Positions 35,915-44,659 of a DNA stretch of 64,000 nucleotides are shown piece after piece. The notes beneath the pieces are model-generated. The model had not been told where the DNA came from, did not search any database, and saw only the letters and a list, made by a program, of their open reading frames with translations. Source of the DNA: Clostridiales bacterium PH28_bin88. GTDB taxonomy: Bacteria; Bacillota; PH28-bin88. The DNA lies in the NCBI GenBank assembly GCA_000987045.1, contig LAKY01000050.1:186001-250000 (forward strand), written 5' to 3'. How positions within the stretch are numbered: the first letter of the stretch is position 1; each line of letters begins with the position of its first letter. A program made the translations under genes and the position numbers.

Positions 35915-36634
35915 TTAGGACCGTGTTTGCAGAAGCTGACGCGCAAGGGTTTTGGCCGTTGAGGTATGTAGACTGGCCTGCACCCCGTCCACCGGTGGTA
36001 TCTCTTGCCCGAGCTGCATTCTGCTGACCAGGCGGGCCAGGACTACCGCATCGGCAACTACCTCGTAGTTGCGGGTTTTTTCGCTCCCAGCCCCTGCGCC
36101 GCGCAAAGACGCCAGAATCCCCTGCACTTCTTCGACCACAGGCCTTTCCAGTTCCAACCTGCTCATGATCCCTTCCGCCGTTTCCCCGTGTGCCTCCCCG
36201 TTTTCACCCGGATTGAGCGGAAACTCGTGCAGCAGCGCGGCGGCCACGGCTACCAGCATATCTCCGCCTTCCTTCTTCACAAGCTCCTTGACGTAACTCG
36301 CGGCTTTCAGGGAGCGGTTCAGCGCTTCCTGCTGTCCCGTCAGCATCAGTGCCTTGCGCACCTCTGCGTTCAGCCGGTCCCGCACTACCTGGGGTTGGCG
36401 CTGGTAATCCAGGGCTACCGGCCCCAGGCACTGGACCGCGTAGGAACACCAGGCCGCGCAGCCGGGATCGAATTTGGGGTTGGGGGCCTGTTTTTTACAA
36501 CTTGGGCAACGTACGCTGACGTCATTCTTCCAGAACTCCACAGGTTGACCGCAATGGGGACAGGGCTCCTCAAAAATGTCCTCGGGTGTCCAGTAGCGTG
36601 TATCCTGGCCGGGACAGCGCCAGACAGCACTCAT
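35915..36634 (-). CDS. Zinc-ribbon plus HD-domain-like protein
   Basis: A 239-residue protein. An N-terminal rubredoxin-type zinc ribbon has two CxxC pairs (CPHCGQ and CPSCKK) plus a Cys-containing CAAWCSYAVQCLG stretch. A helical HD-superfamily-like region follows, with ALLHEFPLNPG in the place of the metal-binding HD and ADAVVLARLV near the end. I start it at the ATG at 36634 because AAAGGAGG lies just upstream; a longer frame overlaps the upstream Fe-S gene stop. It is co-transcribed with the dicluster ferredoxin. The substrate is unknown. Confidence 0.65.
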   Translation of the reverse strand: MSAVWRCPGQDTRYWTPEDIFEEPCPHCGQPVEFWKNDVSVRCPSCKKQAPNPKFDPGCAAWCSYAVQCLGPVALDYQRQPQVVRDRLNAEVRKALMLTGQQEALNRSLKAASYVKELVKKEGGDMLVAVAAALLHEFPLNPGENGEAHGETAEGIMSRLELERPVVEEVQGILASLRGAGAGSEKTRNYEVVADAVVLARLVSRMQLGQEIPPVDGVQASLHTSTAKTLARQLLQTRS

Positions 36635-36654
36635 GATCCCAACCTCCTTTCCAT

Positions 36655-37365
36655 TCAATCATCGTCTTCCACACTGCCGTTTACGCTGACGGTCAGCGAC
36701 CGGACCGGGATTTTTGTGCCAGATTGTTTAACAGCTTCCCGCACAATGTACGTCAGGCCGAAACAGCACCCGACCTCCATGTGTGCGACAGTGATACTTC
36801 GCAGGTTGTTCAGGGTGATGATGGAGGCCAGTTTCTTGATATAGGCCTCGCTGTCATCCAGCTTGGGACACCCTATCACCAGCGAATGCCCCTTGAGGAG
36901 GTTGCGGTGGAAGTCGGCGTAGGCGAAGGGTACGCAGTCGGCGGCTACCAGCAAGTCGCTTCCCCGCAAGAAAGGCGCCTGCGGTGAAACCAGCCTCAAT
37001 TGCACAGGCCAGTGGGCCAACTGGGAACTGGCAGGTGGCGAACTTTCATCTAATGAATCGACCGGGCGTTCCAGCACCCTCTTGCTGCTGGAAGGGCATC
37101 CGCAAGCCATCGTATCCTCGGTTTTGAGAGAGGCCAGGTAGGCTTCCGTGGCCTCGGCGTCAAAAGGCTGGGCCTCTTTTTCCTCCAAAGTCAGCGCGCC
37201 TTCCGGGCATGCACCCAGGCAGGCCCCCAACCCGTCGCAATATGTCTCGCTTACCAGGCGGGCCTTGCCATCCACGATCTGTAAGGCCCCTTCGGCACAA
37301 CTGGGTACGCACAACGCGCAACCGGTGCATTTCTCCTCGTCAATCTTGATGATCAGTCTCTTCAT
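36655..37365 (-). CDS. Dicluster ferredoxin-domain iron-sulfur protein
   Basis: A 236-residue protein. Residues 5-60 hold two 4Fe-4S motifs (CTGCALCVPSC, and GLGACLGACPEGA with an upstream Cys). A linker with CGCPSSS is followed by a domain with ADCVPFAYADF, VIGCPKLDD and VEVGCCFGLTYIVREA-like text (AHMEVGCCFGL). The C-terminal half is typical of stand-alone 4Fe-4S proteins found beside HD or hybrid-cluster proteins in clostridia. It heads a two-gene operon with the HD protein (start and stop nearly touching). A role in electron transfer or redox sensing is inferred. Confidence 0.8.
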   Translation of the reverse strand: MKRLIIKIDEEKCTGCALCVPSCAEGALQIVDGKARLVSETYCDGLGACLGACPEGALTLEEKEAQPFDAEATEAYLASLKTEDTMACGCPSSSKRVLERPVDSLDESSPPASSQLAHWPVQLRLVSPQAPFLRGSDLLVAADCVPFAYADFHRNLLKGHSLVIGCPKLDDSEAYIKKLASIITLNNLRSITVAHMEVGCCFGLTYIVREAVKQSGTKIPVRSLTVSVNGSVEDDD

Positions 37366-37449
37366 GATATATCCTCCTTCTCGATTGATTACTTGACAAA
37401 ATTTTAATCCAAAAAACTAGCCTTTTCTGTGAGCAAAGGCGGAAGTAAG

Positions 37450-37531
37450 TGTGATATGCGCCACACCACAACTGCAGTCACCGGACAGGCAGATTTTGAT
37501 CCGGTAACAAAAAAGTGTGATGAACACCACA
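37450..37531. promoter_or_regulatory. Two CRP/FNR-type half-symmetric sites
   Basis: TGTGATATGCGCCACA (37450-37465) and TGTGATGAACACCACA (37516-37531) both fit TGTGA-N6-CCACA, close to the CRP-family palindrome TGTGA-N6-TCACA. The second also begins a CACCACATTATGGTGGTG palindrome. They lie 85-166 bp upstream of the ferredoxin/HD operon start and could control it. The 37383-38122 stretch otherwise holds only weak coding signals. Confidence 0.45.
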
Positions 37532-37603
37532 TTATGGTGGTGATTGACTTCATATTCCAGCGGCGGTCATCGAGGTATATTCGTAGTAAAGAGCGTACGG
37601 GAG

Positions 37604-37753
37604 GTGATTAAAGGTATCATTGTCCCCATCCTAATTAGTCTGGCGGGGCTGATGGGAGTGGTTCAAACACTGCCTTCCATTAACAAATGGACGCTGCTCC
37701 TTGGTCTCCTTCAGCTCGAGCAAGACATGCTCGCGTCCCATCCCGGCGGATAA
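37604..37753 (+). CDS. Possible 49-residue membrane peptide
   Basis: A GTG-initiated frame with one hydrophobic segment (IVPILISLAGLMGVV) and a polar tail. The ribosome binding site (GGGAG) is too close to the start, and I do not recognise the family. A perfect 11-bp hairpin follows at 37796-37820. It may be a real small gene or chance. Confidence 0.25.
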   Translation: MIKGIIVPILISLAGLMGVVQTLPSINKWTLLLGLLQLEQDMLASHPGG

Positions 37754-37795
37754 TGGCCACGACTTGGTGCCCCAACGCGGCCTGACTGATTCAAG

Positions 37796-37820
37796 GACCC
37801 CGGTGCTTTGCACCGGGGTC
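37796..37820. terminator. Perfect 11-bp hairpin
   Basis: GACCCCGGTGC-ttt-GCACCGGGGTC. No uridine run follows on either strand, so it may be a terminator remnant or a structural element. The remaining 300 bp up to cotJA hold no gene that I can support, only a fragment of the dispersed repeat near 37961. Confidence 0.5.
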
Positions 37821-38122
37821 TGATACTGATTTCATCGCCTGTCACAAAAATGGGTTAATAATGAGGGCAGCAATTTATACCAGCGGTTGGTTTTAAGAGC
37901 CGTAAATGTCGGGGATTAAACCGGAAGTGGAGTAGGCAGAGAAAGGGCAAGTTTACTTAGTACAAGCCAAGTTTTCTTTATTGTAGCGTCACTGCAGGAC
38001 CTCTGAAAGCTGCCAACTTGCTGGGATATAGTACCCTCAAAGGAAGTCGTAGGATATCATGGTAACATCGCCCTCTGTGATCGCATAAGCTATCAGTAGT
38101 ACTCCCGGGAGGTGGTTTTACG

Positions 38123-38332
38123 ATGAGTGTGGACGAAAAAGACGTGACCAGGATCAATGCAAAATCCAAAGCCTATTCCTCCGAGTTGCAAGGTCAGGCC
38201 TTTACCTGGGAACTGGCCAGGGCTTACGTGCCTTTTCAGACGTACACCATCCGGTTTGAACCCGAGGAGGGTTTGCAAAAGGGAACAATTTTTCCTGAAC
38301 TTTACCGGCCTTACCATCCCAAGCAAAGGTAA
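38123..38332 (+). CDS. cotJA: Spore coat-associated protein CotJA
   Basis: A 69-residue protein with the CotJA core: ELARAYVPFQTYTIRF followed by PEEGLQKGTIFPELYRPY. CotJA, CotJB and CotJC form a coat-associated complex in endospores. It starts at ATG with GGGAGGTGG upstream, and the three genes follow in the usual order. In Bacillus the operon is made in the mother cell under sigma-E; I do not see a clear sigma-E promoter by eye. Confidence 0.93.
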   Translation: MSVDEKDVTRINAKSKAYSSELQGQAFTWELARAYVPFQTYTIRFEPEEGLQKGTIFPELYRPYHPKQR

Positions 38333-38358
38333 GTGCCAGCGGAAAGGAGGAAACAGCT

Positions 38359-38616
38359 TTGGATGCCCAGCGAAAGGACTTGTTACGCCGGCTGATGGCC
38401 TTGGAGTTTACCGCGATAGAACTGAATCTTTACCTCGACACCCACCCGGACGACCACAAGGCGCTGGCGGATTACAACGCCATCAGCATGGAATTGCGTG
38501 CGGTAAAAATGGAATATGAGAAACTTTACGGCCCCCTTGTTCATTACGGGTACTCCCCGAGCCCGGGAGCCTGGCGCTGGATCGATGAACCCTGGCCGTG
38601 GGAGATTATGTTTTAG
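38359..38616 (+). CDS. cotJB: Spore coat protein CotJB
   Basis: An 85-residue protein with the family pattern: LLRRLMALEFTAIELNLYLD, then THPDDHKALADYN and YGPLVHYGYSPS, ending WIDEPWPWE. It starts at TTG at 38359 with AAAGGAGG 9 bp upstream. It lies between cotJA and cotJC in a compact operon. Confidence 0.92.
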   Translation: MDAQRKDLLRRLMALEFTAIELNLYLDTHPDDHKALADYNAISMELRAVKMEYEKLYGPLVHYGYSPSPGAWRWIDEPWPWEIMF

Positions 38617-38631
38617 GGAGGTTATATTGCC

Positions 38632-39204
38632 ATGTGGCTGTATGAAAAGAAATTGGAATATCCCGTGCGGGTTTCCCGGCCCAATCCCCGGCTGGCAAAG
38701 GTCGTCATCACCCAGTATGGTGGCCCCGACGGCGAACTGGCGGCGTCTCTAAGATACCTCACCCAGAGATACACCATGCCCACCCCCCAGTCGAAAGCCG
38801 TACTTACCGACATCGGGACCGAGGAACTGGCTCACATGGAGATAGTGGCCGCGCTGGTATACAACTTGATCAAGGATGCATCCCTGGATGAAATAAAAAA
38901 AGCGGGGATGGACGGTTATTACGCCGACCACGACAAGGCCTTGTACTTCGTCAATGCCGAAGGGGCGGCGTGGACGGCGGCTTACATTCAATCCAAGGGC
39001 GACCCGGTCACCGACCTGCACGAAAACATGGCGGCGGAACAGAAAGCCAGGTCCACCTACGAATACCTCATCAACCTTTCGGACGACCCTGATGTAACCG
39101 ATGCCCTGAAGTTCCTCCGGGAGCGAGAAGTAGTCCACTTCCAGCGCTTCGGCGAGACCCTGTACCTGGTACAGGAATACTTGAATTCAAAGAAGTTTTA
39201 CTAA
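38632..39204 (+). CDS. cotJC: CotJC, manganese-catalase-like spore coat protein
   Basis: A 190-residue ferritin-like four-helix protein of the manganese catalase family. The di-manganese ligands lie in the expected helices: GELAASLRYLTQRY, IGTEELAHMEIVAAL (ExxH), ENMAAEQKARSTYEYL and REREVVHFQRF (ExxxH). It is shorter than secreted or cytosolic manganese catalases, as CotJC is. It is part of the spore coat and may remove peroxide. The start ATG has AGGGAGG upstream. Confidence 0.93.
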   Translation: MWLYEKKLEYPVRVSRPNPRLAKVVITQYGGPDGELAASLRYLTQRYTMPTPQSKAVLTDIGTEELAHMEIVAALVYNLIKDASLDEIKKAGMDGYYADHDKALYFVNAEGAAWTAAYIQSKGDPVTDLHENMAAEQKARSTYEYLINLSDDPDVTDALKFLREREVVHFQRFGETLYLVQEYLNSKKFY

Positions 39205-39246
39205 GCTACAGCCCCTAATCAGGGGGGGTTCCTCTTGATGTCCAAA

Positions 39247-39290
39247 CGCCACCAGCACAGAATCATCGAGATCAATCTCGACTGGTGGCG
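39247..39290. other. Long two-part hairpin in the 39.2-39.6 kb intergenic region
   Basis: CGCCACCAG pairs with CTGGTGGCG (9 bp), enclosing CGAGAT/ATCTCG (6 bp, CA loop). A short CCCCT/AGGGG stem precedes it at 39212-39225, after cotJC. The rest of the 400-bp gap to the XRE gene has no ORF that I support. It could be a cotJ terminator pair, an RNA element or a transposon-end hairpin. Confidence 0.45.
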
Positions 39291-39602
39291 CTTATCCAGC
39301 AATGACATATCTAAAGGGCTGGTCCCACGGGGGCTGGCCCGTTTGTTTACTTACACCTAATCGACCATTTACAACACTTCGCCCGAGGGATCGAACTTGG
39401 CCGCGATGGGATGCTAGGGCGCGGCGTTAGTGGACAGAAGACCTCATGGTTTTGGATTTAGGCTCGAAACCGTAGTTAAAATATTTTTATACTTCATGTT
39501 TCCGCGTAGGAGGAAAAATGTTCGCCCATAGCGAATATCCATTCCATAATCGCTCGATGATGCAAAAGGATCCACGAAACTACACTTTATTGGAGGGCAG
39601 AA

Positions 39603-40157
39603 ATGCAGGAAATAGGTCAAAGGATCAGGGAACTAAGACAAGAAAAAAGGATGACTCTGGAAGATCTCAGCTCCGCCACCGGTCTTTCTAAGAGTTTTAT
39701 TTCCGAGGCCGAGCGGGGGATCGCCTCTCTTACCATCACGTCCCTGCAGAAGATTGCAGAGGCGCTGGACGTTCAACTCTCCAACTTCTTTCTTTTTCCA
39801 AGCCTGGCTTCGAACGGAGTAAAGATTACTCGCGCAGGAGAACGCACCGAATTTCGGATGGAGGCGAATGAGGACCGGATATACTGCAGTTTGGCGGCAG
39901 GCTTTCCCGGCAGGGTACTGGAGCCCCTTCACACTACCCTTCTCCCTGGCCACTGCCGCAATGAAACGTACAGCCACCCGGGGGAAGAATTCGCATTCGT
40001 ACTTGAGGGTACCCTTACGGTCCTGGTGGAGGACCGGGAATTCGAACTGGGGCCAGGCGATTGCATTCACCTGTCTTCTCCAATTCCGCACAATTGGGAG
40101 AACCGCACTGACAAGCCTGTTAAGCTCATCGCCGTCAGCACTCCGAAGATATTCTAG
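39603..40157 (+). CDS. XRE-family regulator with C-terminal cupin domain
   Basis: A 184-residue regulator. An XRE helix-turn-helix spans residues 5-60 (GQRIRELRQEKRMTLEDLSS, TGLSKSFISEAERG). A cupin effector domain spans about 105-180 (HPGEEFAFVLEGTL, LGPGDCIHLSSPIPHNWEN). This class commonly controls amino-acid, polyamine or hydantoin catabolism operons by binding a small ligand in the cupin. AGGGCAG precedes the ATG. It is intact, whereas the four catabolic genes it would control, immediately downstream, are all broken. Confidence 0.9.
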   Translation: MQEIGQRIRELRQEKRMTLEDLSSATGLSKSFISEAERGIASLTITSLQKIAEALDVQLSNFFLFPSLASNGVKITRAGERTEFRMEANEDRIYCSLAAGFPGRVLEPLHTTLLPGHCRNETYSHPGEEFAFVLEGTLTVLVEDREFELGPGDCIHLSSPIPHNWENRTDKPVKLIAVSTPKIF

Positions 40158-40217
40158 TCTCGGAAACCACGGCTCCGGCCTGACGATTCAACTCAGACAG
40201 AAGGGAGAGTCAATCTA

Positions 40218-40886
40218 GTGAAGAGGTTCCGCGTCGCAATGGATATTGGCGGTACTTTTACCGATTTCGTCCTCTACGACGAATTAACCGGAGAGTACCG
40301 CACTGGGAAGGTTTCAACCACCCCGAAGGACCTTTCAATCGGAGTGCTTGAGGGGCTGGGTCACCTTGCGAAGGATCTCTCGGACATCGATTTTTGCGTT
40401 CACGGTACTACCGCTGGCCTGAACTCCTTCCTGGAGCGCAAAGGAGCACGGGTAGCCTTAATCACAACCGAGGGCTTCCGCGACGTGTATGAAATTGCTC
40501 GCGGAAACCGCCCGGAGATGTACAACCTGCAGTACCGGAAACCCGAGCCACTGGTCAAGCGGCGTGACATTTTCGAGCTTAAGGAGCGAGTCCTCTTCGA
40601 TGGAACGGTGGCTGCGGCCGAGGACATGAACGCGAGCTTGTTCCGCAGCGCCTTCAGCCCGGTTATTTACGAGATGAAGGACTGCAGCGTGGGTATCTTC
40701 AACGACAAAGCCAAGATGCTCGGCCAGTCGGCGGGGCTGCCCATCTTTCTCGGCAACCTGGAAGAATGCATCAAGAAGACCATTGATATGTACGGCCTTG
40801 ACTTCTTCCAGGAGGGAGACGTCCTGATCATGAACGACGCGTACATGACAGGGACCCACCTGAACGATGTCACGGTTTTCGCGTGA
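40218..40886 (+). pseudogene. hyuA-hyuB in-frame deletion fusion
   Basis: Residues 1-132 are the start of a hydantoinase/oxoprolinase A subunit: the ATPase loop MDIGGTFTDFVLYD and VHGTTAGLNSFLERKGARV. Near 40612 the sequence jumps in frame into the N-terminal part of the B subunit: AEDMNASLFRSAFSPVIYEM, then GDVLIMNDAYMTGTHLNDVT. About 550 codons of HyuA and the start of HyuB are missing. The frame then stops at 40886 at another junction. The product cannot be a working ATP-dependent hydantoinase. Confidence 0.85.
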
Positions 40887-40889
40887 TCA

Positions 40890-41506
40890 GCCCCCATGCG
40901 CCCGTGAACGGCGGGAATTTCCGCGCGCTCACCGTCAAAGCGCCTCCCCGGTCGATTTTTACCGCCGAGGAGCCGGTTGCGGTGCAGTGGTACTTTTCCC
41001 ACCTGGGTCTCTTAATAGACCTCATTATCAAGGCGCTGGCGCCGGTTATTCCCGATCGTGCGGCAGCGGCACACTACGGCGATTCGATGTGCATCAACTT
41101 TGCCGGGGTTGACCCGCAAAACGGGTCTCCCTTCCTCACGGTGGAGGCCACAGTAGGCGGCTGGGGGGCTTTCCATGGCGTGGACGGCAGGAATGCCTTG
41201 ATCAACAATGTTAGCGGGGACTTCAAGAACCTTCCGGTCGAGGTGATGGAGTCCAAGTACCCCGTCACCGTGACCCGCTACGCGATTCGGCCCAATAGCG
41301 GCGGCCCCGGAAAGTTCAGAGGCGGCAACGGAGTCATCAGGGAGTACCGGATAAACTGTGACGACGGATGTGTGTACCTGTGGTGGGAGCGGTCCAAGAA
41401 TCCCGCATGGGGAATTCTGGGCGGGCACGCCGGGAAGGGTCCGGTGGTAGCCATCAACCCCTCGACCTCAAGGGAGAAGCGGGTGCTCAAGGTCAACGGA
41501 ATGAAG
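40890..41506 (+). pseudogene. C-terminal remnant of hydantoinase B subunit
   Basis: This frame contains the C-terminal third of HyuB: GGNFRALTVKAPP, AAAHYGDSMCINFAG, NSGGPGKFRGGNGVIREYRI and WGILGGHAGKGP. It is out of frame with the N-terminal HyuB part just before it, and some 150-200 codons between them are absent. Near 41506 (after KVNGM) it joins ABC permease sequence, so the usual glycine-rich HyuB tail is also gone. Confidence 0.82.
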
Positions 41507-42381
41507 TGGTCCTTTCGTTCTCAACTCCCGCGTTTCTGACGGCCCGCAACCTGCAAAACATCGTGGACCAGTCGGCGGCTGTCGGCATCATCGCCTGTGC
41601 CATGACGCTGGCCATTATCAGCGGTAACTTCGATCTCTCGGCCGGTGCCATCTTCGCCTTCGCCGGTTCCCTGGCGGCGATCATTGCCGCCAGTGGTTAC
41701 GTAGAGTTGGGGTTTGCAGCCGGTGTACTGACCGGCCTAGTGCTCGGGCTGATCAATGGCGCCATCATCTCGGGGTTCCGGGTCCACTCCTTCATAGCGA
41801 CGCTGGCTACCGGGTTGATCATCCGGGGGTTGGCGATGATCCTGACGGGTGGACGCCTGATCATCGTGAACGACCATGCGTTTAAGGTCATGGGCCAGGG
41901 TACTTTCCTGGGCATCAAGTACCCGATTTTCATCCTCGCCGCCTGGGTGACATTCACGTGGATCCTGCTGTCCCGTACTACATTCGGCCGGGCGGTCTAC
42001 GCCATCGGAGGCAACGCCGAAGCCGCCCGCCTGTCCGGCATCCAGGTGAACTGGGTCCGGACCCTGATCTTCGGGCTCACCGGCCTGAGTGCGGCATTGG
42101 CCGGGGTCATCACGGTCTCTCGCATCGGCCAGGGCCAGGCCGACATCGGTTCGACGGTGGATCTGGAAGCCATCGCCCGGGTGGTAATCGGCGGTACCAG
42201 AATCATGGGCGGGGAAGGTGCCATTTGGCGCACCGTTTTCGGTGTCTTGCTGATGCGGTTGATGAGTAACGGGTTTAACATTCTCAACGTCCCGCCGTTC
42301 TACCAGCGGGTCTTCGAAGGGACGGTCATCCTTTTTGCCGTTGCTGTCGACACCCTGACCCGGTCCCGGCGGCAGAACTGA
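41507..42381 (+). pseudogene. RbsC-type ABC permease lacking its N terminus
   Basis: About 290 codons of a sugar-type (BPD_transp_2) permease: FLTARNLQNIVDQSAAVG, MTLAIISGNFDLSAGAIFAF, the EAA-like GNAEAARLSGIQV loop, and GGTRIMGGEGAIWRTVFGVL. The first membrane helix and the start codon are replaced by the end of HyuB, so the natural gene start is lost. No ATP-binding or substrate-binding partner is present. The remaining frame is open, and internal translation is possible but unlikely to give a working transporter. Confidence 0.78.
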
Positions 42382-42448
42382 AGGACGAAGGGTAAGGATA
42401 CACCGGACGTACAGCCCGGGAAGATAAGGAAATCCCCGAGAGGAGACG

Positions 42449-42939
42449 ATGATGGATAAAGTTGTGTTTGAGAGGCGGTATACTAGGCTGCAGTCCAGGA
42501 TTGTTCAAGAAAACGCGGAGGCCGGTTTAATCACGGATCCGGTTAACCTTTATTACTTGACGGGATGGCGGACCAATCCCCATGAACGCTTCACCGGGCT
42601 CCTCGTCCCTAAGGCAGGTCCGCCTGCCCTCGTTATCCCGGCGCTGGACGTCGAGGCTGCGGGAGTTGGCTGGGTGAGCGACGTCCGCGGCTGGAAAGAC
42701 GGGGAGAGTATTTCATTCATCGGACCGGCCATGGGTTGGGATTGGCGATTCATGAGGAGCCGTACTTCGTGGAGGGAAATCGTCAAAGGCTCCAACCGGG
42801 AATGGTGGGGACCGTAGAGCCCGGGATCTACCTTCCGGGAGTTGGCGGAGTCCGGATCGAAGATGATGTCGTGGTGACCTCTACCGGGAGCAAGAGATTA
42901 ACTGGCTGGCCGACTGAGCGGCGTGCGTTGGGGGTATAA
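42449..42939 (+). pseudogene. M24 (Xaa-Pro) peptidase with internal deletion and frameshift
   Basis: The N-terminal part (42449 to about 42725) is a creatinase/prolidase N-domain: LQSRIVQENAEAGLITDPVN and YYLTGWRTNPHERF. From about 42730 a different frame reads [18 protein letters not shown] and [20 protein letters not shown], the C-terminal catalytic end of the same family. About 150-200 codons, including several metal ligands, are missing, and the two parts are out of frame. The gene is dead. Confidence 0.85.
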
Positions 42940-43012
42940 CGAAACTTGATACTAGCCCTCCGGCATGGGCACAAAACCACCAAAAAAAGGGCAAGCGAGA
43001 ATAAAAATGCAT

Positions 43013-43039
43013 AAGGTGCGGCAGCCAACGCCGCACCTT
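43013..43039. terminator. 10-bp hairpin after the decayed operon
   Basis: AAGGTGCGGC-agccaac-GCCGCACCTT. It has no clear uridine run but a position consistent with the end of the M24 peptidase operon. Confidence 0.5.
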
Positions 43040-43210
43040 TCATGTTCGCAAATGTTTACTCCTTACCAGCGAAATGATAAACTTGTGCTGGAACTATCCT
43101 TACCCCTGAGGCTTGGAGATCTTCCCGTTATGGCTAAGTCTTTGGTGCAGTCTCATCAAAGTGCTGACTTTCGGGGTTCGAACTTCCCAAGAGGTTCGCA
43201 CGGCCTGTCC

Positions 43211-43708
43211 ATGCTGATGGAAGTACGTGATTTCGCCCAAACGGTCGCCGATGCCATCGCGTCTGTAATCGGCGTAGAAGTCGGCATGGTTGACGAAAAC
43301 TTGCTGACTGTAGTCGGGTCCGGGGAATATGCCAGGAACATCGGTAAAGTTCTGCATCAAGCCACCGTGTCGGCCCGGGTGATTACCGGCGGGCGGACCC
43401 TGGTCATTTCTAACCCGCCGGACGACGAACTCTGCCGGGACTGCCACCAGAAGGGGGCATGCACTGACAGTGCCGACATCATCTCTCCGTTGATCATTGA
43501 CGGGAAACCCGCGGGGTGTGTACTCCTCGTGGCCTGTACTGATGAACAAAGGGACAGGTTAATTGGAGAAACCCAACGCTGGGTGGATTTTTTGGAAAAG
43601 ATGACGGAGCTAATCTCCAGGGCCTTTAATGAAAAGCAGAGGATGACGGCGTTAGCTCAGCAGTTTGACACGGTGCTCAACTCCGTCGACGAACATATTT
43701 ATTCTTAA
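43211..43708 (+). pseudogene. N-terminal remnant of a sigma-54-dependent activator
   Basis: About 165 residues of the sensory part only: MEVRDFAQTVADAIASVIGV, then the Cys-containing CRDCHQKGACTDSADIISPL, a GAF-like GKPAGCVLLVACTDEQRDRL, and the first residues of a PAS domain (QFDTVLNSVDEHI) before a stop at 43708. The AAA+ and DNA-binding parts are absent. It has no good start site. Related full-length regulators control amino-acid reductases and glycyl-radical enzymes, and an intact glycyl-radical operon begins 12 bp downstream. Confidence 0.72.
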
Positions 43709-43719
43709 AGTGGGGGGAG

Positions 43720-44652
43720 ATGACCGTAGCCGGCTTGACAATCTTGACTACAGGAAGAATCTTTGACATCATGAAGTACTCCATCCATGATGGTCCCGGC
43801 ATTCGCACGACCGTCTTTTTCAAAGGATGTCCTTTGAACTGCTGGTGGTGCCACAATCCTGAAAGCCAGGCAATGGGGCAGGAGATCATGCTGTGGGAGG
43901 ATAAGTGCATCGGCTGTGGAGATTGCCTGAAAACCTGCCCCTACGGAGCAATCGTCAACGTGGATGGCGCCCAGCTAACAGTCAGAGAGAACTGCAGGCT
44001 GTGCGGCGAATGTAAGAAGGTGTGCCATGCCGGGGCGAGAGTGGTGGTCGGGGAAAAAGTTACCGTTGTGGAGGTAATGAAGGAAATAGAAAAAGACATT
44101 GTTTTTTACGAAGAGTCCGGCGGCGGGGTCACGTTTTCCGGAGGAGAGCCGCTGATGCAACCCGGTTTCCTGAACGCTCTCCTGGAGAATTGTCGCGAAA
44201 AAGAGATTCACACCGCGGTTGACACCACCGGCCTTGCCAAGTCGGACGATTTATTGCGCATCGCCTCCAAAACGGACCTGTTCCTGTACGACCTGAAACT
44301 AATGGACCCAGAAGAACACAGGAAGTATACCGGCGTATCCAATAAGCAAATCCTCGCAAACTTGAGGGCATTATCCCAGTCTCACGGCAACATAGTTGTC
44401 CGCATTCCCGTTATCCCGGGTGTGAACGACAACAGGGAGAACATTTTAAGCACAGGTGAGTTTGTCTCGGGATTATCCGGTGTGCGGGAAATCAATCTGC
44501 TGCCCTACCACAAGGCGGGCATCCATAAATACCAGCGGCTGGCGAAGACCTATTCTTTGCCCGAGACAAAACCTCCCGCAAATGAAACCATGGACGAGCT
44601 GGCGGAGGAACTCAAGAGGGTTTCATACAAGATGATCAAGATAGGAGGTTAG
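43720..44652 (+). CDS. Glycyl-radical enzyme activating protein (radical SAM)
   Basis: A 310-residue radical SAM activase that would install the glycyl radical on the enzyme encoded 8 bp downstream. The SAM cluster motif is GCPLNCWWCHNPES (C-x3-C-x2-C, about residue 37). Two ferredoxin clusters follow (CIGCGDCLKTCPYGA and CRLCGECKKVCHAGA), as in activases of the non-PFL glycyl-radical enzymes. Then come the SAM-binding GGGVTFSGGEPL and YDLKLMDPEEHRKYTGV. It starts at ATG after GGGGGGAG. The gene is intact and has good coding character. Confidence 0.94.
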   Translation: MTVAGLTILTTGRIFDIMKYSIHDGPGIRTTVFFKGCPLNCWWCHNPESQAMGQEIMLWEDKCIGCGDCLKTCPYGAIVNVDGAQLTVRENCRLCGECKKVCHAGARVVVGEKVTVVEVMKEIEKDIVFYEESGGGVTFSGGEPLMQPGFLNALLENCREKEIHTAVDTTGLAKSDDLLRIASKTDLFLYDLKLMDPEEHRKYTGVSNKQILANLRALSQSHGNIVVRIPVIPGVNDNRENILSTGEFVSGLSGVREINLLPYHKAGIHKYQRLAKTYSLPETKPPANETMDELAEELKRVSYKMIKIGG

Positions 44653-44659
44653 CCGGAAG

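Noticed and set aside
38116-38519. A 120-codon frame overlapping cotJA and cotJB
   Set aside because: It is out of frame with both well-recognised genes and has no ribosome binding site.
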